Source: Streptomyces albus subsp. albus (GTDB taxonomy: Bacteria > Actinomycetota > Actinomycetes > Streptomycetales > Streptomycetaceae). From it: a stretch of 64,000 nucleotides of DNA. The DNA lies in contig NZ_JOID01000019.1 in assembly GCF_000719865.1 (NCBI RefSeq), positions 62,001 to 126,000 on the forward strand, given 5' to 3'. Each line of letters starts with the position of its first letter. Position 1 is the first letter of the stretch. The notes below the pieces were generated by a model. That model was not told where the DNA came from and did no database searches. It worked only from the letters and a program-made list of their open reading frames with translations. Below, one piece after another: positions 34,317 through 42,464 of this stretch. Made by a program: the position numbers and the translations under genes.

Positions 34317-34419
34317 TTTGGCGCAGGCCCGTTTCCGCCGCCGCGCCCATGACGCTTCCCCGCCGGCGCCCGGGCCTCACCGCCGCCGTTGCGGCACGCC
34401 CCCGGCGGCCCGGGCGCCC

Positions 34420-34923
34420 TCAGCGAAGCCAGGGGAGATCGGCGTCAGCACGGTCGGGCTGGAGCCCTTCGGCCACCAACCGGCAGATCTCACCCAGCTG
34501 TTCGACCTGCTGAGGGCTGAGCCGGTCGAACAGCGCGGCCCGTACAGCCGCCACATGGCCCGGCGCCGCGCCTTCCAGGACGGCCTTCCCCTGCTCCGTG
34601 AGGACGGCGAACTGTCCGCGCTTGTCGGACGGGCAGCTCTCCCGGCGCACCCAGCCGTTGCTCTCCAGCCGCGCTATGGCATGGGACAGCCGGGAGCGAG
34701 TGATCTTGGAGTTGCGGGCCAGTTCGGTCATGCGCATGCGCCGCTCCGGCGCCCCGGAGAGCTCGACCAGCAGGCCGTAGTAGACGTGCGGCATTCCCGC
34801 GTCGCGCTGCAACTGGCGGTCGAGATGGTCGTCCAGCAGGGCCGTCGCGTGCAGATACGCCTGCCAGGTGCACTGTTCTTCGTCGCTGAGCCAGCGGGGC
34901 TCGCCGCCGGGGGCCGTCGTCAT
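34420..34923 (-). CDS. MarR-family regulator
   Basis: A 167-residue winged-helix protein. The DNA-binding part (MRMTELARNSKITRSRLSHAIARLESNGWVRRESCPSDKRGQFAVLTEQG, about residues 63-112) has the MarR wing with DKRG. It is encoded divergently from an extradiol-dioxygenase-family gene across a 218-base AT-richer region with palindromic sites. MarR proteins often repress such a neighbour until an aromatic ligand binds. Confidence 0.93.
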   Translation of the reverse strand: MTTAPGGEPRWLSDEEQCTWQAYLHATALLDDHLDRQLQRDAGMPHVYYGLLVELSGAPERRMRMTELARNSKITRSRLSHAIARLESNGWVRRESCPSDKRGQFAVLTEQGKAVLEGAAPGHVAAVRAALFDRLSPQQVEQLGEICRLVAEGLQPDRADADLPWLR

Positions 34924-34942
34924 GGTTCCACCGTACAGAAGC

Positions 34943-34971
34943 TTGAAGATTAAATGAAACGCCCGTACGGT
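34943..34971 (+). promoter_or_regulatory. Candidate promoter of the dioxygenase gene
   Basis: TTGAAG (34943-34948) and TACGGT (34966-34971) are separated by 17 bases and lie in the least GC-rich part of this region. They point toward the dioxygenase gene at 35142. This is a pattern match only. Confidence 0.45.
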
Positions 34972-34980
34972 GGAGTGGAA

Positions 34981-34994
34981 CTTGAAACATCAAG
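34981..34994. promoter_or_regulatory. MarR operator candidate (CTTGA-AACA-TCAAG)
   Basis: A perfect 5-bp inverted repeat where transcription from the candidate promoter would begin. A weaker related copy (CTTGA-AGAT-TAAAT) lies 39 bases upstream at 34942, just before the marR start. The pair suits a MarR autorepressor. Confidence 0.5.
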
Positions 34995-35141
34995 CAATGG
35001 CTGTGGGGGACGGGAATCGGCAAGCAGTGCCCACGCCGAGCGCCCCAAGCCGCACCGGCGCCGCAGCAAGCACGCCGCACCAGCCGAACGAGCCGCACCA
35101 GCAGCAGTAACCGCAGCAACCGCATCAACCCGGGAGTCGTC

Positions 35142-35939
35142 ATGTCCCCCACCGCCTCCGACGAGCGCATGCCCGCCCTCTACCTCAGCCACGGCGCTCC
35201 GCCCCTGGCCGACGACCCCGTCTGGCCCGGCGAACTCGCCGCCTGGGCGGCCGGGCTGCCCCGCCCCCGCGCGATCCTGATGGTCTCCGCCCACTGGGAG
35301 GAAGCCCCGCTGGCCCTCGGTGCCACCGGGACCGTGCCCCTCGTGTACGACTTCTGGGGCTTTCCCGAGCACTACTACCGGGTCCGCTACGCCGCCCCCG
35401 GCGCCCCGGAGCTGGCCGAACGCGTCCGCAAGACCCTGCGCACCGCCGGCACCCCGGTCCAGGACGTACCCGACCGGGGCCTCGACCACGGGGCCTATGT
35501 GCCGCTCGCCGAGATGTACCCGGACGCCGACATCCCCGTCCTCCAGATCTCCCTCCCCACCCTCGCCCCGGAGCGGCTGCTGCGAATCGGCCGCAAGCTC
35601 GCGCCCCTGCGCGACGAGGGAGTGCTGATCGTCGGCAGCGGCTTCTTCACCCACAACCTGGCGGCGCTGCGCCATGCGGGCGGCGGGGTGCCGGGCTGGT
35701 CGGCCGAGTTCGACGACTGGGGGCAGCGGGCGCTGGCCGACGGCGACGTCGACGCGCTGCTCGACTTCCGGCACGCCTCCCCGGCCGGTGAACTCGCCCA
35801 CCCGCGCACGGAGCACTTCGCGCCGCTCTTCGTCACCCTCGGGGCGGCCGAGGCCGCCGGGGACCTCGGCAGCGGGCGGAGCGTGATCGACGGCTTCTGG
35901 ATGGGTCTGGCAAAGCGCTCGGTGCAGTTCGGCGGCTGA
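35142..35939 (+). CDS. Class III extradiol dioxygenase family protein (LigB / DODA type)
   Basis: A 265-residue protein related to LigB and 4,5-DOPA dioxygenase. Conserved residues are in LSHGAPPLADD (about 14-24), VSAHWE (about 48-53), DHGAYVPL (about 114-121) and GSGFFTHNL (about 166-174), which supply the metal-binding histidines. Such enzymes open catechol-type rings with iron or zinc. The physiological substrate is unclear; the divergent MarR gene suggests an aromatic inducer. Confidence 0.88.
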   Translation: MSPTASDERMPALYLSHGAPPLADDPVWPGELAAWAAGLPRPRAILMVSAHWEEAPLALGATGTVPLVYDFWGFPEHYYRVRYAAPGAPELAERVRKTLRTAGTPVQDVPDRGLDHGAYVPLAEMYPDADIPVLQISLPTLAPERLLRIGRKLAPLRDEGVLIVGSGFFTHNLAALRHAGGGVPGWSAEFDDWGQRALADGDVDALLDFRHASPAGELAHPRTEHFAPLFVTLGAAEAAGDLGSGRSVIDGFWMGLAKRSVQFGG

Positions 35940-36039
35940 ACCCACGGGGACCGGGACTGAGCCTCGGGACCCGCGGCGGACGCCGGCGAGCCGGGGTGCG
36001 GCCGCGGGCCGACGGGCCGGGCAGGCCGGGGACCGGTCC

Positions 36040-36588
36040 CTACCCCGCCTCCCCGGACCCGAGCCGCCGCTCGAACCACGCGACGTCCCAGTACCGGCCG
36101 AACTTCCGGCCCGCTTCATGGAACGTGCCGACCCGGTCGAAGCCGAAACGCTCGTGCAGTCGCACCGAGGCGGCGTTGGGCAGGGCGACCCCCGCGTAGG
36201 CGCGGCGGAGGTCCTGGCCGTCCAGGATGCGGAAGAGCTCGGTGTAGAGGCGGGTTCCGACGCCCCGGCCGCCGGCGTCCGGCGCGCAGTAGACGGTCAC
36301 CTCGGTGGAGGTGGCGTAGGCCGGCTTCGGGCGGAACGGGCTGCTGGTGGCGTAGCCGAGGATCCGGCCCCCGGCGCTCCCGGGTGGTGTCTCCACGGCA
36401 ACCAAAAGGCGGTGCGGACCGTCCTGTGGGTGGGAGAGCAGCCACGGGCGGCGCTGTTCGGCCGTGAAGGGCTCGGTGTCGAACGTGATGGGTGTCTCAC
36501 GCACATAGTGGTTGTAGAGGTCCGTCAGCTGCTGGAGGTCCTGCTCCCCACCCGGTCTGACCTGCACTTCTGTACGCCGACTCGCCAT
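36040..36588 (-). CDS. GNAT acetyltransferase, phosphinothricin-acetyltransferase-like
   Basis: A 182-residue protein. The opening (LYNHYVRETPITFDTEPFT) and the acetyl-CoA loop GGRGVGTRLYTELF (about residues 105-118), then LHERFGFDRVGTFHEAGRKFGRYWDV, match the PAT/YncA group, which acetylates phosphinothricin- or methionine-analogue amines. The ATG at 36588 has GGGGGAAC just upstream, favoured over an in-frame ATG 20 codons earlier. It is divergent from the sigma-factor gene. Confidence 0.85.
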   Translation of the reverse strand: MASRRTEVQVRPGGEQDLQQLTDLYNHYVRETPITFDTEPFTAEQRRPWLLSHPQDGPHRLLVAVETPPGSAGGRILGYATSSPFRPKPAYATSTEVTVYCAPDAGGRGVGTRLYTELFRILDGQDLRRAYAGVALPNAASVRLHERFGFDRVGTFHEAGRKFGRYWDVAWFERRLGSGEAG

Positions 36589-36751
36589 TGTTCCCCCATA
36601 TGTGGCCGGACAGGGTACTGCATGATCGGGAAAACCGGTGGTCGGCATGGGAATTCTGTCCGGATTGCAGTCGTTGTTTCCATCGGAACGGGCACCCGGT
36701 TGGGTGTACCGCCGCCACAGACCGCGACCTACTCATCGTAAGGGAGCACGC

Positions 36752-37777
36752 ATGGCAACCCGTGCCGTCGCCCGTCGTCAGCCCACCGCCTCCGGTGTGG
36801 ATGACCGGGCCAGCAGTGTTCGCGCCGTAGGCGAGATCGCCGATCGCGACCTGGTCGGCATGTACCTCGACGAGATCGCGCGCACGCCCCTGCTCGACGC
36901 CGCCAAGGAGGTCGAGCTGTCCCAGGCCATCGAGGCGGGCGTCTACGCCCGGCAGATCCTCGACGGAGACGTCGGCGCGGACAGCGGGGCCGCCCGGCCC
37001 GAGGCCAACGCCGCCGGGGCGAGCCGCGAAGAGCTGGAGGCGATCGCCGCCGAGGGCGAGCGCGCCAAGGACGTCTTCATCCGCTCCAACCTCCGGCTCG
37101 TCGTCGCCGTGGCGCGCCGCTACCCGCGCAGCGGGCTCCCCCTGCTCGACCTCATCCAGGAGGGCAACGCCGGCCTGGTGCGCGCGGTCGAGAAGTTCGA
37201 CTACACCAAGGGCTTCAAGTTCTCCACGTATGCCACGTGGTGGATCCGTCAGGCCATCACCCGCTCCATCGCGGACCAGTCCCGGACCATCCGGCTGCCG
37301 GTCCACCTGGTCGAGGAGCTGGGACGCATCCGGCGCGTGCAGCGGGAGTTCAACCGCGAGCACGGCCGCGAGCCGGACCACTCCGAGATCGCCAAGGAGC
37401 TGGGCGCCAAGACCGAGCGGATCACGGACGTGCTCGACTGGGCCCGTGACCCCGTCAGCCTCAACATGTCCGTGGACGACGAGGGCGAGACCCAGTTCGG
37501 CGACCTGCTGGAGGACACCTCCGCCGCCTCGCCCGAGCAGTCCGTGATGATCATGCTCCGCCGTGAGGAGCTGGACGACCTCATCGGCAAGCTCGACGAC
37601 CGCACCGCGTCGATCATCAAGATGCGGTACGGCATCGACGACGGCAAGGAGCGCACGCTCACGGAGGTCGGCAAGCAGCACGGCCTCACCCGCGAGCGGA
37701 TCCGGCAGATCGAGAAGCACGCCCTGCTGGAACTCAAGAAGATGGCCCGCGACACGGGCTTCGACGCGGCGGCCTGA
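36752..37777 (+). CDS. hrdD: Group 2 RNA polymerase sigma factor, HrdD-like
   Basis: A 341-residue sigma-70 protein. Region 1.2 (RDLVGMYLDEIARTPLL), region 2 (RSNLRLVVAVARRY ... FSTYATWWIRQAITRSIADQSRTIRLPVHL), region 3 and region 4 (TLTEVGKQHGLTRERIRQIEKHALLELK) are all complete. It lacks the long acidic N-terminus of HrdB, so it is not the primary factor. The N-terminus MATRAVARRQ and the length resemble HrdD of S. coelicolor as I remember it. The ATG has AAGGGAG upstream. A terminator follows. Confidence 0.85.
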   Translation: MATRAVARRQPTASGVDDRASSVRAVGEIADRDLVGMYLDEIARTPLLDAAKEVELSQAIEAGVYARQILDGDVGADSGAARPEANAAGASREELEAIAAEGERAKDVFIRSNLRLVVAVARRYPRSGLPLLDLIQEGNAGLVRAVEKFDYTKGFKFSTYATWWIRQAITRSIADQSRTIRLPVHLVEELGRIRRVQREFNREHGREPDHSEIAKELGAKTERITDVLDWARDPVSLNMSVDDEGETQFGDLLEDTSAASPEQSVMIMLRREELDDLIGKLDDRTASIIKMRYGIDDGKERTLTEVGKQHGLTRERIRQIEKHALLELKKMARDTGFDAAA

Positions 37778-37820
37778 CGGCCGCCCCGGCGGCGGGAACG
37801 GCCCGCTCCGCCGCCTCACC

Positions 37821-37861
37821 GCGCAGAGCCCCGGCGCCCCCCGGCGACCGGGGCTCTGCGC
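37821..37861 (+). terminator. Terminator after hrdD
   Basis: A perfect 14-bp stem GCGCAGAGCCCCGG with its complement at 37848-37861 and a 13-base loop, 43 bases past the sigma-factor stop. Confidence 0.85.
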
Positions 37862-37918
37862 GCGCCGCCACCGGAGAGCACGGAGAACGGGAGACCGGCG
37901 GAGCCGTACTCTGGACAA

Positions 37919-38122
37919 ATGAGCACCCCCGCCGCACCAGGCCCCGGCCCCGCATCCCGCCCCGCGCGCCGCGATCCGGCCGACTCCCTCGTCTTCGACG
38001 ATCCGCTCGCGCAGCCGTCCGCCGACGACACCGACAGCGGCTGGGGTGAGCGGCCGGCGAGCGGTGACAGCGCCGCCGACCTCGCCCGGTTCCTGGACGA
38101 GAAGCCGCCGCACCACATCTGA
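37919..38122 (+). CDS. 67-residue conserved-looking small protein
   Basis: A small acidic, Pro/Ala-rich protein that ends DLARFLDEKPPHHI. It starts with ATG at 37919, after AACGGGAG-like purines further up. It has no membrane segment or cysteine. The tail has the look of a conserved Streptomyces short protein, but I cannot name it. It stands alone between the hrdD terminator and the convergent mscL. Confidence 0.55.
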   Translation: MSTPAAPGPGPASRPARRDPADSLVFDDPLAQPSADDTDSGWGERPASGDSAADLARFLDEKPPHHI

Positions 38123-38187
38123 GCCCGCCGCCCTCGCCCCCGCCGGAGCCGCCCTTCCGGACGCGCTGCCGCGCCCGTGAACGCCGG

Positions 38188-38673
38188 CTACTTCGGGCTG
38201 GGAACCCGGGAAGCGGAGCCGCCCCGCTGGGCGATCAGCTCGTCGCGGATCTCCCGCAGCAGCACGATCTCGGCGGCCTCCGCCTGGGCCTGCTTCTCCT
38301 CCACCTGCTTCTGCCGGGCCGCTTTGCGGGCGAGGAATCTCGCCATCGGCAGCACCATGAGGAAGTACACGACCGTCGCGGTGATCAGGAAACTCAGCGT
38401 GGCGCTGAGCACGGTCCCCCACATGATCGGAATGCCCGTGACGACCTCGCCTGCCTGATCGGTCTTGCAGGGACCGTCGAGGCAGGAGCGGTACCGGTCC
38501 AGATCCTTGGTGCCGAAGGCGCCCACCACGGGGTTGATGAGTCCCTTCACCACCGAGTTGACCACGTTGGTGAACGCGGTGCCGATGACGACCGCGACCG
38601 CGAGGTCGATGACGTTCCCCCGCATCAGGAAGGCCTTGAAGCCCTCCCACACACTCTGCTTGTCCTCGTTCAC
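38188..38673 (-). CDS. mscL: Large-conductance mechanosensitive channel MscL
   Basis: A 161-residue channel that opens under membrane tension to release solutes on hypo-osmotic shock. Helix 1 (RGNVIDLAVAVVIGTAFTNVVNSVVKGLINP, about residues 18-48) carries the family signature. Helix 2 is at about 85-110, and a charged C-terminal bundle (IVLLREIRDELIAQ) follows. The periplasmic loop contains two cysteines (SCLDGPCK), which are unusual and could form a disulfide. GTG start with GAAGGG upstream. Confidence 0.95.
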   Translation of the reverse strand: MNEDKQSVWEGFKAFLMRGNVIDLAVAVVIGTAFTNVVNSVVKGLINPVVGAFGTKDLDRYRSCLDGPCKTDQAGEVVTGIPIMWGTVLSATLSFLITATVVYFLMVLPMARFLARKAARQKQVEEKQAQAEAAEIVLLREIRDELIAQRGGSASRVPSPK

Positions 38674-38769
38674 GGACCGTCTTTCCCTTCGGTGGATCGG
38701 AACTCGGTGTTCCGAAGTGACGCGACGGCAATGGTGGACGGAGGGGGCACACCCTGTCCAACGGGGGCT

Positions 38770-39303
38770 TCATCGCTCGGCGAGCGTGCCGAGGGCGGGT
38801 ACCGCGAGCGCCACCGCTGCCAGCGCCATGGCGGCCGGCCAGCCGCGCCGTACGTCGCTCCGTGTCCACCAGCGGCCGCCACCGAGCCGTAGTGGCCCGA
38901 ATTGCGGCACATGCCTCGGCGGCGGAACCGGCTGCGGTGGCCCGACGGGCACCGTGCCGCTCCACTCCCGTCCGGCGCCGCCCCGTCCGGCTTCGCTCCA
39001 CTCCCGTCCGGCGCGGCCCCACTCCGGTCCGCCCCCGTTTCCGTACCGTCCGTGCCCCTCCCCGTGTTCCTGCCCGCGCCCGGAAAGCGGCGGCCCGGCC
39101 CGGTGGTGCGGCCCCGGTCGCGGGGGCAGCGGCCCGGTGCGTTCGGTGTACCTGCGCTCCCCGGCCCCGGGCGGCGCGATGGTCTGCCCGGGGGCGGAGG
39201 CGCGCCGATACAGGGGGCGGTCATCGGGCAGGGATCGATCACCGGGCAGCGGAAGAACGCCGGACAGGGCGAGGTGCTCGGGCGTGCCGGTGTACTCGGA
39301 CAT
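38770..39303 (-). CDS. Arg/Gly/Pro-rich protein with one C-terminal membrane helix
   Basis: A 177-residue protein from the ATG at 39303. Most of it is low-complexity (Arg, Gly, Pro), with one hydrophobic stretch near the end (WPAAMALAAVALAVPALGTLAER). A tail-anchored layout is suggested. Two DnaA-box-like sites lie about 80-110 bases upstream of the start. No family is recognised, and the competing frame at 38670-39242 on the same strand lacks such features; the gene call is moderate. Confidence 0.45.
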   Translation of the reverse strand: MSEYTGTPEHLALSGVLPLPGDRSLPDDRPLYRRASAPGQTIAPPGAGERRYTERTGPLPPRPGPHHRAGPPLSGRGQEHGEGHGRYGNGGGPEWGRAGREWSEAGRGGAGREWSGTVPVGPPQPVPPPRHVPQFGPLRLGGGRWWTRSDVRRGWPAAMALAAVALAVPALGTLAER

Positions 39304-39383
39304 GAGGGTCACCACCTGGGCGAAGAGGGCCGGATCTCGGTTCCGCCCTCACGATGCCCTCGTTTCCCGCACGCCGCCGGAGC

Positions 39384-39411
39384 TTGTGGACAACCGACGG
39401 GTTGTGGACAA
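39384..39411 (-). promoter_or_regulatory. Two DnaA-box-like sites (TTGTCCACA on the minus strand)
   Basis: TTGTGGACAA occurs twice, at 39384-39393 and 39402-39411, 18 bases apart. Each contains the complement of the Streptomyces DnaA box TTGTCCACA. The arms TTGT/ACAA also make each copy a short palindrome, so a repressor operator is an alternative. They lie in the 297-base gap 39304-39600, which holds no gene. Confidence 0.55.
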
Positions 39412-39600
39412 CTCGCTCACCCACAGGGGCCACATGGGTCGCGGAGACACAGCCCCGCCGATGACGCCGGACCGCCCGGCCCCGGCCCCCGCACCCGGCT
39501 CATGCCCGGGTACTCCGCCCCGGGCGCTCCAGTCCGGCACTCCGACCCGGGCGCCGTCCCCCCGGAGCGAAGCGCCCGGCACCCCGCCAGCCGCGCCCCG

Positions 39601-40470
39601 TCAGGGCAGCTTGATCCCCGTGTCCAGGCCCTGCAGCGCCGTCGTGCACAGGCAGTCCCGCGCACCGGTCTCCGGCAGGGCCTCGACGGCGTCGAAGATC
39701 AGCGGCCGAAGCCGCCCGATGTTCTCGGCGAACACCTTCATGACCTCCGTGTGGGAGACGCCCTCGCCCGTCTCGGCGCCCGCGTCCAGGTCGGTGACCA
39801 GTGCGATCGAGGTGTAGCAGAGGCCCAGTTCACGGGCGAGTACGGCCTCCGGGTGACCGGTCATGCCGACCACGGACCAGCCCTGCGCCGCGTGCCAGCG
39901 CGACTCGGCGCGCGTGGAGAAGCGGGGCCCTTCGACGACCACGAGCGTCCCGCCGTCGACGGGCTCCCAGTGGCGCCCGCGCGCCGCCGCCAGGGCCGCC
40001 TGCCGCCCGGCCGGGCAGTAGGGGTCGGCGAAGGTGACGTGCACGACGTTGGGCACCGAGCCGTCCGGCAGGGGCTCGCCGTCGAAGTACGTCTGGATCC
40101 GGGACTTCGTCCGGTCCACGACCTGGTCCGGTACGAGGAGTGTGCCGGGGCCGTACTCCTCGCGCAGTCCGCCCACCGCGCACGGTGCGAGCACCTGGCG
40201 GACACCGGCCGCGCGCAGGGCCCAGAGGTTCGCCCGGTAGTTGATGCGGTGCGGCGGCAGATGGTGCTTGCGGCCGTGCCGGGGGAGGAACGCCACGCTC
40301 CGGCCGGCTATCTCGCCGAGGAACAGGGAGTCGCTCGGGGCGCCGTAGGGGGTGTCGACGGTGATCTCGGTCACGTCGTCGAGGAGGGAGTAGAACCCCG
40401 ACCCGCCGATGACCCCGATCTCCGCCAGAGGGCCCGTGCTGTTCGCGTGTGTGCTGCTGGTCTCCGCCAT
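39601..40470 (-). CDS. mtnP: S-methyl-5'-thioadenosine phosphorylase
   Basis: A 289-residue MTAP/PNP-family enzyme that splits methylthioadenosine with phosphate to adenine and methylthioribose-1-phosphate. Family features are IGVIGGSGFYSLLDD (about residues 17-31), FLPRHGRKHHLPPHRINYRANLWAL, PCAVGGLREEYGPG, and VVVEGPRFSTRAES with SVVGMTGHPEA. The ATG at 40470 has AAGGTAA upstream and is favoured over the longer frame. Confidence 0.92.
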   Translation of the reverse strand: MAETSSTHANSTGPLAEIGVIGGSGFYSLLDDVTEITVDTPYGAPSDSLFLGEIAGRSVAFLPRHGRKHHLPPHRINYRANLWALRAAGVRQVLAPCAVGGLREEYGPGTLLVPDQVVDRTKSRIQTYFDGEPLPDGSVPNVVHVTFADPYCPAGRQAALAAARGRHWEPVDGGTLVVVEGPRFSTRAESRWHAAQGWSVVGMTGHPEAVLARELGLCYTSIALVTDLDAGAETGEGVSHTEVMKVFAENIGRLRPLIFDAVEALPETGARDCLCTTALQGLDTGIKLP

Positions 40471-40607
40471 GCCCGTTACCTTACGGGCGCACGGCAACGC
40501 CGGTCCGCCGTCCTCCGGGAAGGAACGGTGACCGGCGTGCACGCGAACGCGAAACGGCAGGTGCCAGGCGGGCGGCAGGCCAACGCCGAGCGGGCGTCAG
40601 GCCGGCC

Positions 40608-40955
40608 TCAGGCGGCCGACGAGCCGGCCGAGCCCCCGGACGACGAGGCCGTCGAGGAGGACGCCGAACCGGAGGACGAGCCGGAGCCGGAACCCGAGCC
40701 CGAACCGGATCCCGCGGACGACGAGCCGCTGTCGCTCTTCGCCTTCGGCGACGAGGAGGCGCTGCTGGACGACGAGGCGCCCCGGCTGTCGGTCCGGTAG
40801 AAGCCGGAGCCCTTGAAGACGACACCGACCGCGGAGAACACCTTGCGCAGGCGCCCCTCGCACGCGGGGCACTCGGTGAGCGCCTCGTCGGTGAACTTCT
40901 GCACCGCTTCGAGGCCCTCGCCGCATTCGGTGCACTGGTACTGGTAGGTCGGCAC
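40608..40955 (-). CDS. FmdB-family zinc-ribbon protein
   Basis: A 115-residue protein. The first 45 residues form the FmdB zinc ribbon (MPTYQYQCTECG ... CPACEGRLRKVFSAVGVVFKGSGFYRTDSR), with CxxC pairs at about 8-11 and 29-32. The rest is a long Ser/Gly/Ala run that looks disordered. The GTG start has GGAGGA upstream. A CIRCE-type inverted repeat ends right at that site, which suggests heat-shock control by HrcA. Function is unknown beyond metal binding. Confidence 0.9.
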   Translation of the reverse strand: MPTYQYQCTECGEGLEAVQKFTDEALTECPACEGRLRKVFSAVGVVFKGSGFYRTDSRGASSSSSASSSPKAKSDSGSSSAGSGSGSGSGSGSSSGSASSSTASSSGGSAGSSAA

Positions 40956-40964
40956 TTGCTCCTC

Positions 40965-40991
40965 CTGGCACTCTCACTCATTGAGTGCTAA
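40965..40991 (-). promoter_or_regulatory. CIRCE element (HrcA operator) upstream of fmdB
   Basis: On the minus strand, TTAGCACTC (perfect consensus arm) is followed by exactly nine bases and GAGTGCCAG (two mismatches to GAGTGCTAA). The element overlaps the 5' part of the ribosome-binding site of fmdB, the same placement as CIRCE at groES. Arm, spacer and location together make this a strong call. Confidence 0.8.
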
Positions 40992-41021
40992 CGACGCTCC
41001 ATAGTGCAGCATTCCGTGGTC

Positions 41022-42464
41022 TCAGTCCACTGCGGCCGCCCGACGGTGATCCACCCCACGTGCCACCGCCCGCCCCGGCAGGGCCGGTTCGAGCCGGGAC
41101 CGCAGCGCCACCGCCACCAGCAGGGCGAGCCCCGTCCCGGCCAGCGGCACGGTGAATCCGGCGTGCGCGCCGAAGCCGTCGGCCAGCCGTCCGGAGGCCG
41201 TGACCGCCAGGGCCTGCCCCAGCGCCACCGCCCCGGTCAGCCAGGTGAACGCCTCCGTCCGCACGGTCGCCGGAACGAGCGACTCCACCAGGGTGTATCC
41301 GGTGACCAGGGCCGGGGCGATGCACAGCCCGACCAGCAGTCCGAGCGCGCCGACGGCGGCGGCCGAGTCCACCGCCCACAGCGGCGACGTCGCCAGGGCG
41401 AGCGCCGTGTACGCGATGAGGAGCCGCCGGTGCGGCGGCCGCCGCCAGGCGACGGCACCGGAGACGGCGCCCGCCAGCATGTTGCCGCCCGCGAAGACCC
41501 CGTAGAGCGCCCCGTTGAGGCCCGGGTGGCCGATCTCCTCGGTGAAGGCCGTGAGCGAGACCTGCATTCCCCCGAACACGGATCCGATCCCGAGGAACAG
41601 CACCGCCAGCACCCGCACGCCCGGCACCGACAGCGCGGACGCGGGACGCTCCCCGCGCCGTCCCGCGCGGACCGCCGGTCCGGAAGCCGCGCCGGCCGCC
41701 TCTGCCGCCGTCCCCGTCCCCGCTCCCGCGCCGGGCTGTCCGGCGGCCCGTCGTACGGACGGCTGCGTGTGCCGCTGCGCCGCGAAGAGCAGGCCGCCGA
41801 GGAATGTCAGGGCGCCCTCGGCGACCAGCCCCGCCGCCGGGTGGACACCGATGCACAGGGCTGTCGCCAGCACCGGGCCGATGACGAAGGTCAGTTCGTC
41901 CGTCACGGATTCGAACGCGGCAGCCGTCGACAGCAGCGGCGACGGTCCCCCGCGTCCGCCGCCGTGCCCGCCACCAGAGCCGCCGTCCGCGGCGTTCGGA
42001 GCGTCCCGGGCCGGGCCGTCCGCGTCACCGCTCAGCAGGGCGGCCCAGCGCGCCCGCACCATCGGCCCCACCTGCGGCACCGAGGCGCCCGCCGGGACGG
42101 CGGCCGCGAACAGCGCCCACAGGGGCGCCGCCAGCAGCGCCAGAGCCGTCAGCAGGGCCACCGCGGCGGTGTGGACCAGCACGCCCGGGACGAGCACCGC
42201 GGCCTGTCCCCAGCGGTCGGCGAGCCGGCCGCTCTGCGGCGCGAACAGCGCCATGGAGACACCGGTGGCCGCCGCTACCGCTCCCGCCGTGCCGTACGAG
42301 CCGGTGGTGTGCTCCACCAGCAAGACGATGCTCAGCGTGAGCATCGCGAACGGCTGCCGGGCCGCGAAGCCGGGGAGCAGGAACGTCCATGCGCCGGGAG
42401 TGCGCAGCAGCGAGCCGTAACCGGGACGGCGCCCGCCGGAACTCTTGGTGACCGTGGCTGCCAC
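41022..42464 (-). CDS. MFS transporter
   Basis: A 480-residue, 12-helix major facilitator. Helices begin at about residue 28 (AWTFLLPGFAARQPFAMLTLSIVLLVEHTTGSYG). The conserved loop after helix 2 has FAPQSGRLADRWGQ (motif A). Two Gly/Ala-rich cytoplasmic stretches (about 165-185 and 255-285) are low-complexity. The GTG at 42464 has GAAAGG upstream and gives the expected N-terminus. It is probably an exporter; the substrate is unknown. Confidence 0.88.
   Translation of the reverse strand: MAATVTKSSGGRRPGYGSLLRTPGAWTFLLPGFAARQPFAMLTLSIVLLVEHTTGSYGTAGAVAAATGVSMALFAPQSGRLADRWGQAAVLVPGVLVHTAAVALLTALALLAAPLWALFAAAVPAGASVPQVGPMVRARWAALLSGDADGPARDAPNAADGGSGGGHGGGRGGPSPLLSTAAAFESVTDELTFVIGPVLATALCIGVHPAAGLVAEGALTFLGGLLFAAQRHTQPSVRRAAGQPGAGAGTGTAAEAAGAASGPAVRAGRRGERPASALSVPGVRVLAVLFLGIGSVFGGMQVSLTAFTEEIGHPGLNGALYGVFAGGNMLAGAVSGAVAWRRPPHRRLLIAYTALALATSPLWAVDSAAAVGALGLLVGLCIAPALVTGYTLVESLVPATVRTEAFTWLTGAVALGQALAVTASGRLADGFGAHAGFTVPLAGTGLALLVAVALRSRLEPALPGRAVARGVDHRRAAAVD

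Noticed and set aside
36685-36710. GGAAC hexamer upstream of hrdD as a SigE-type promoter
   Set aside because: A convincing -10 element at the proper distance was not found, so it was not listed as a promoter.
36497-39022. Long minus-strand open frame (over 800 codons) across hrdD and mscL
   Set aside because: It is the antisense shadow of hrdD and neighbours, with no family motifs and Arg/Gly/Leu-rich chance composition.
38670-39242. Alternative minus-strand frame overlapping the 38770-39303 gene
   Set aside because: It runs into the mscL start region, has no membrane segment or motif and looks like composition-driven shadow; the other frame has a plausible C-terminal helix.
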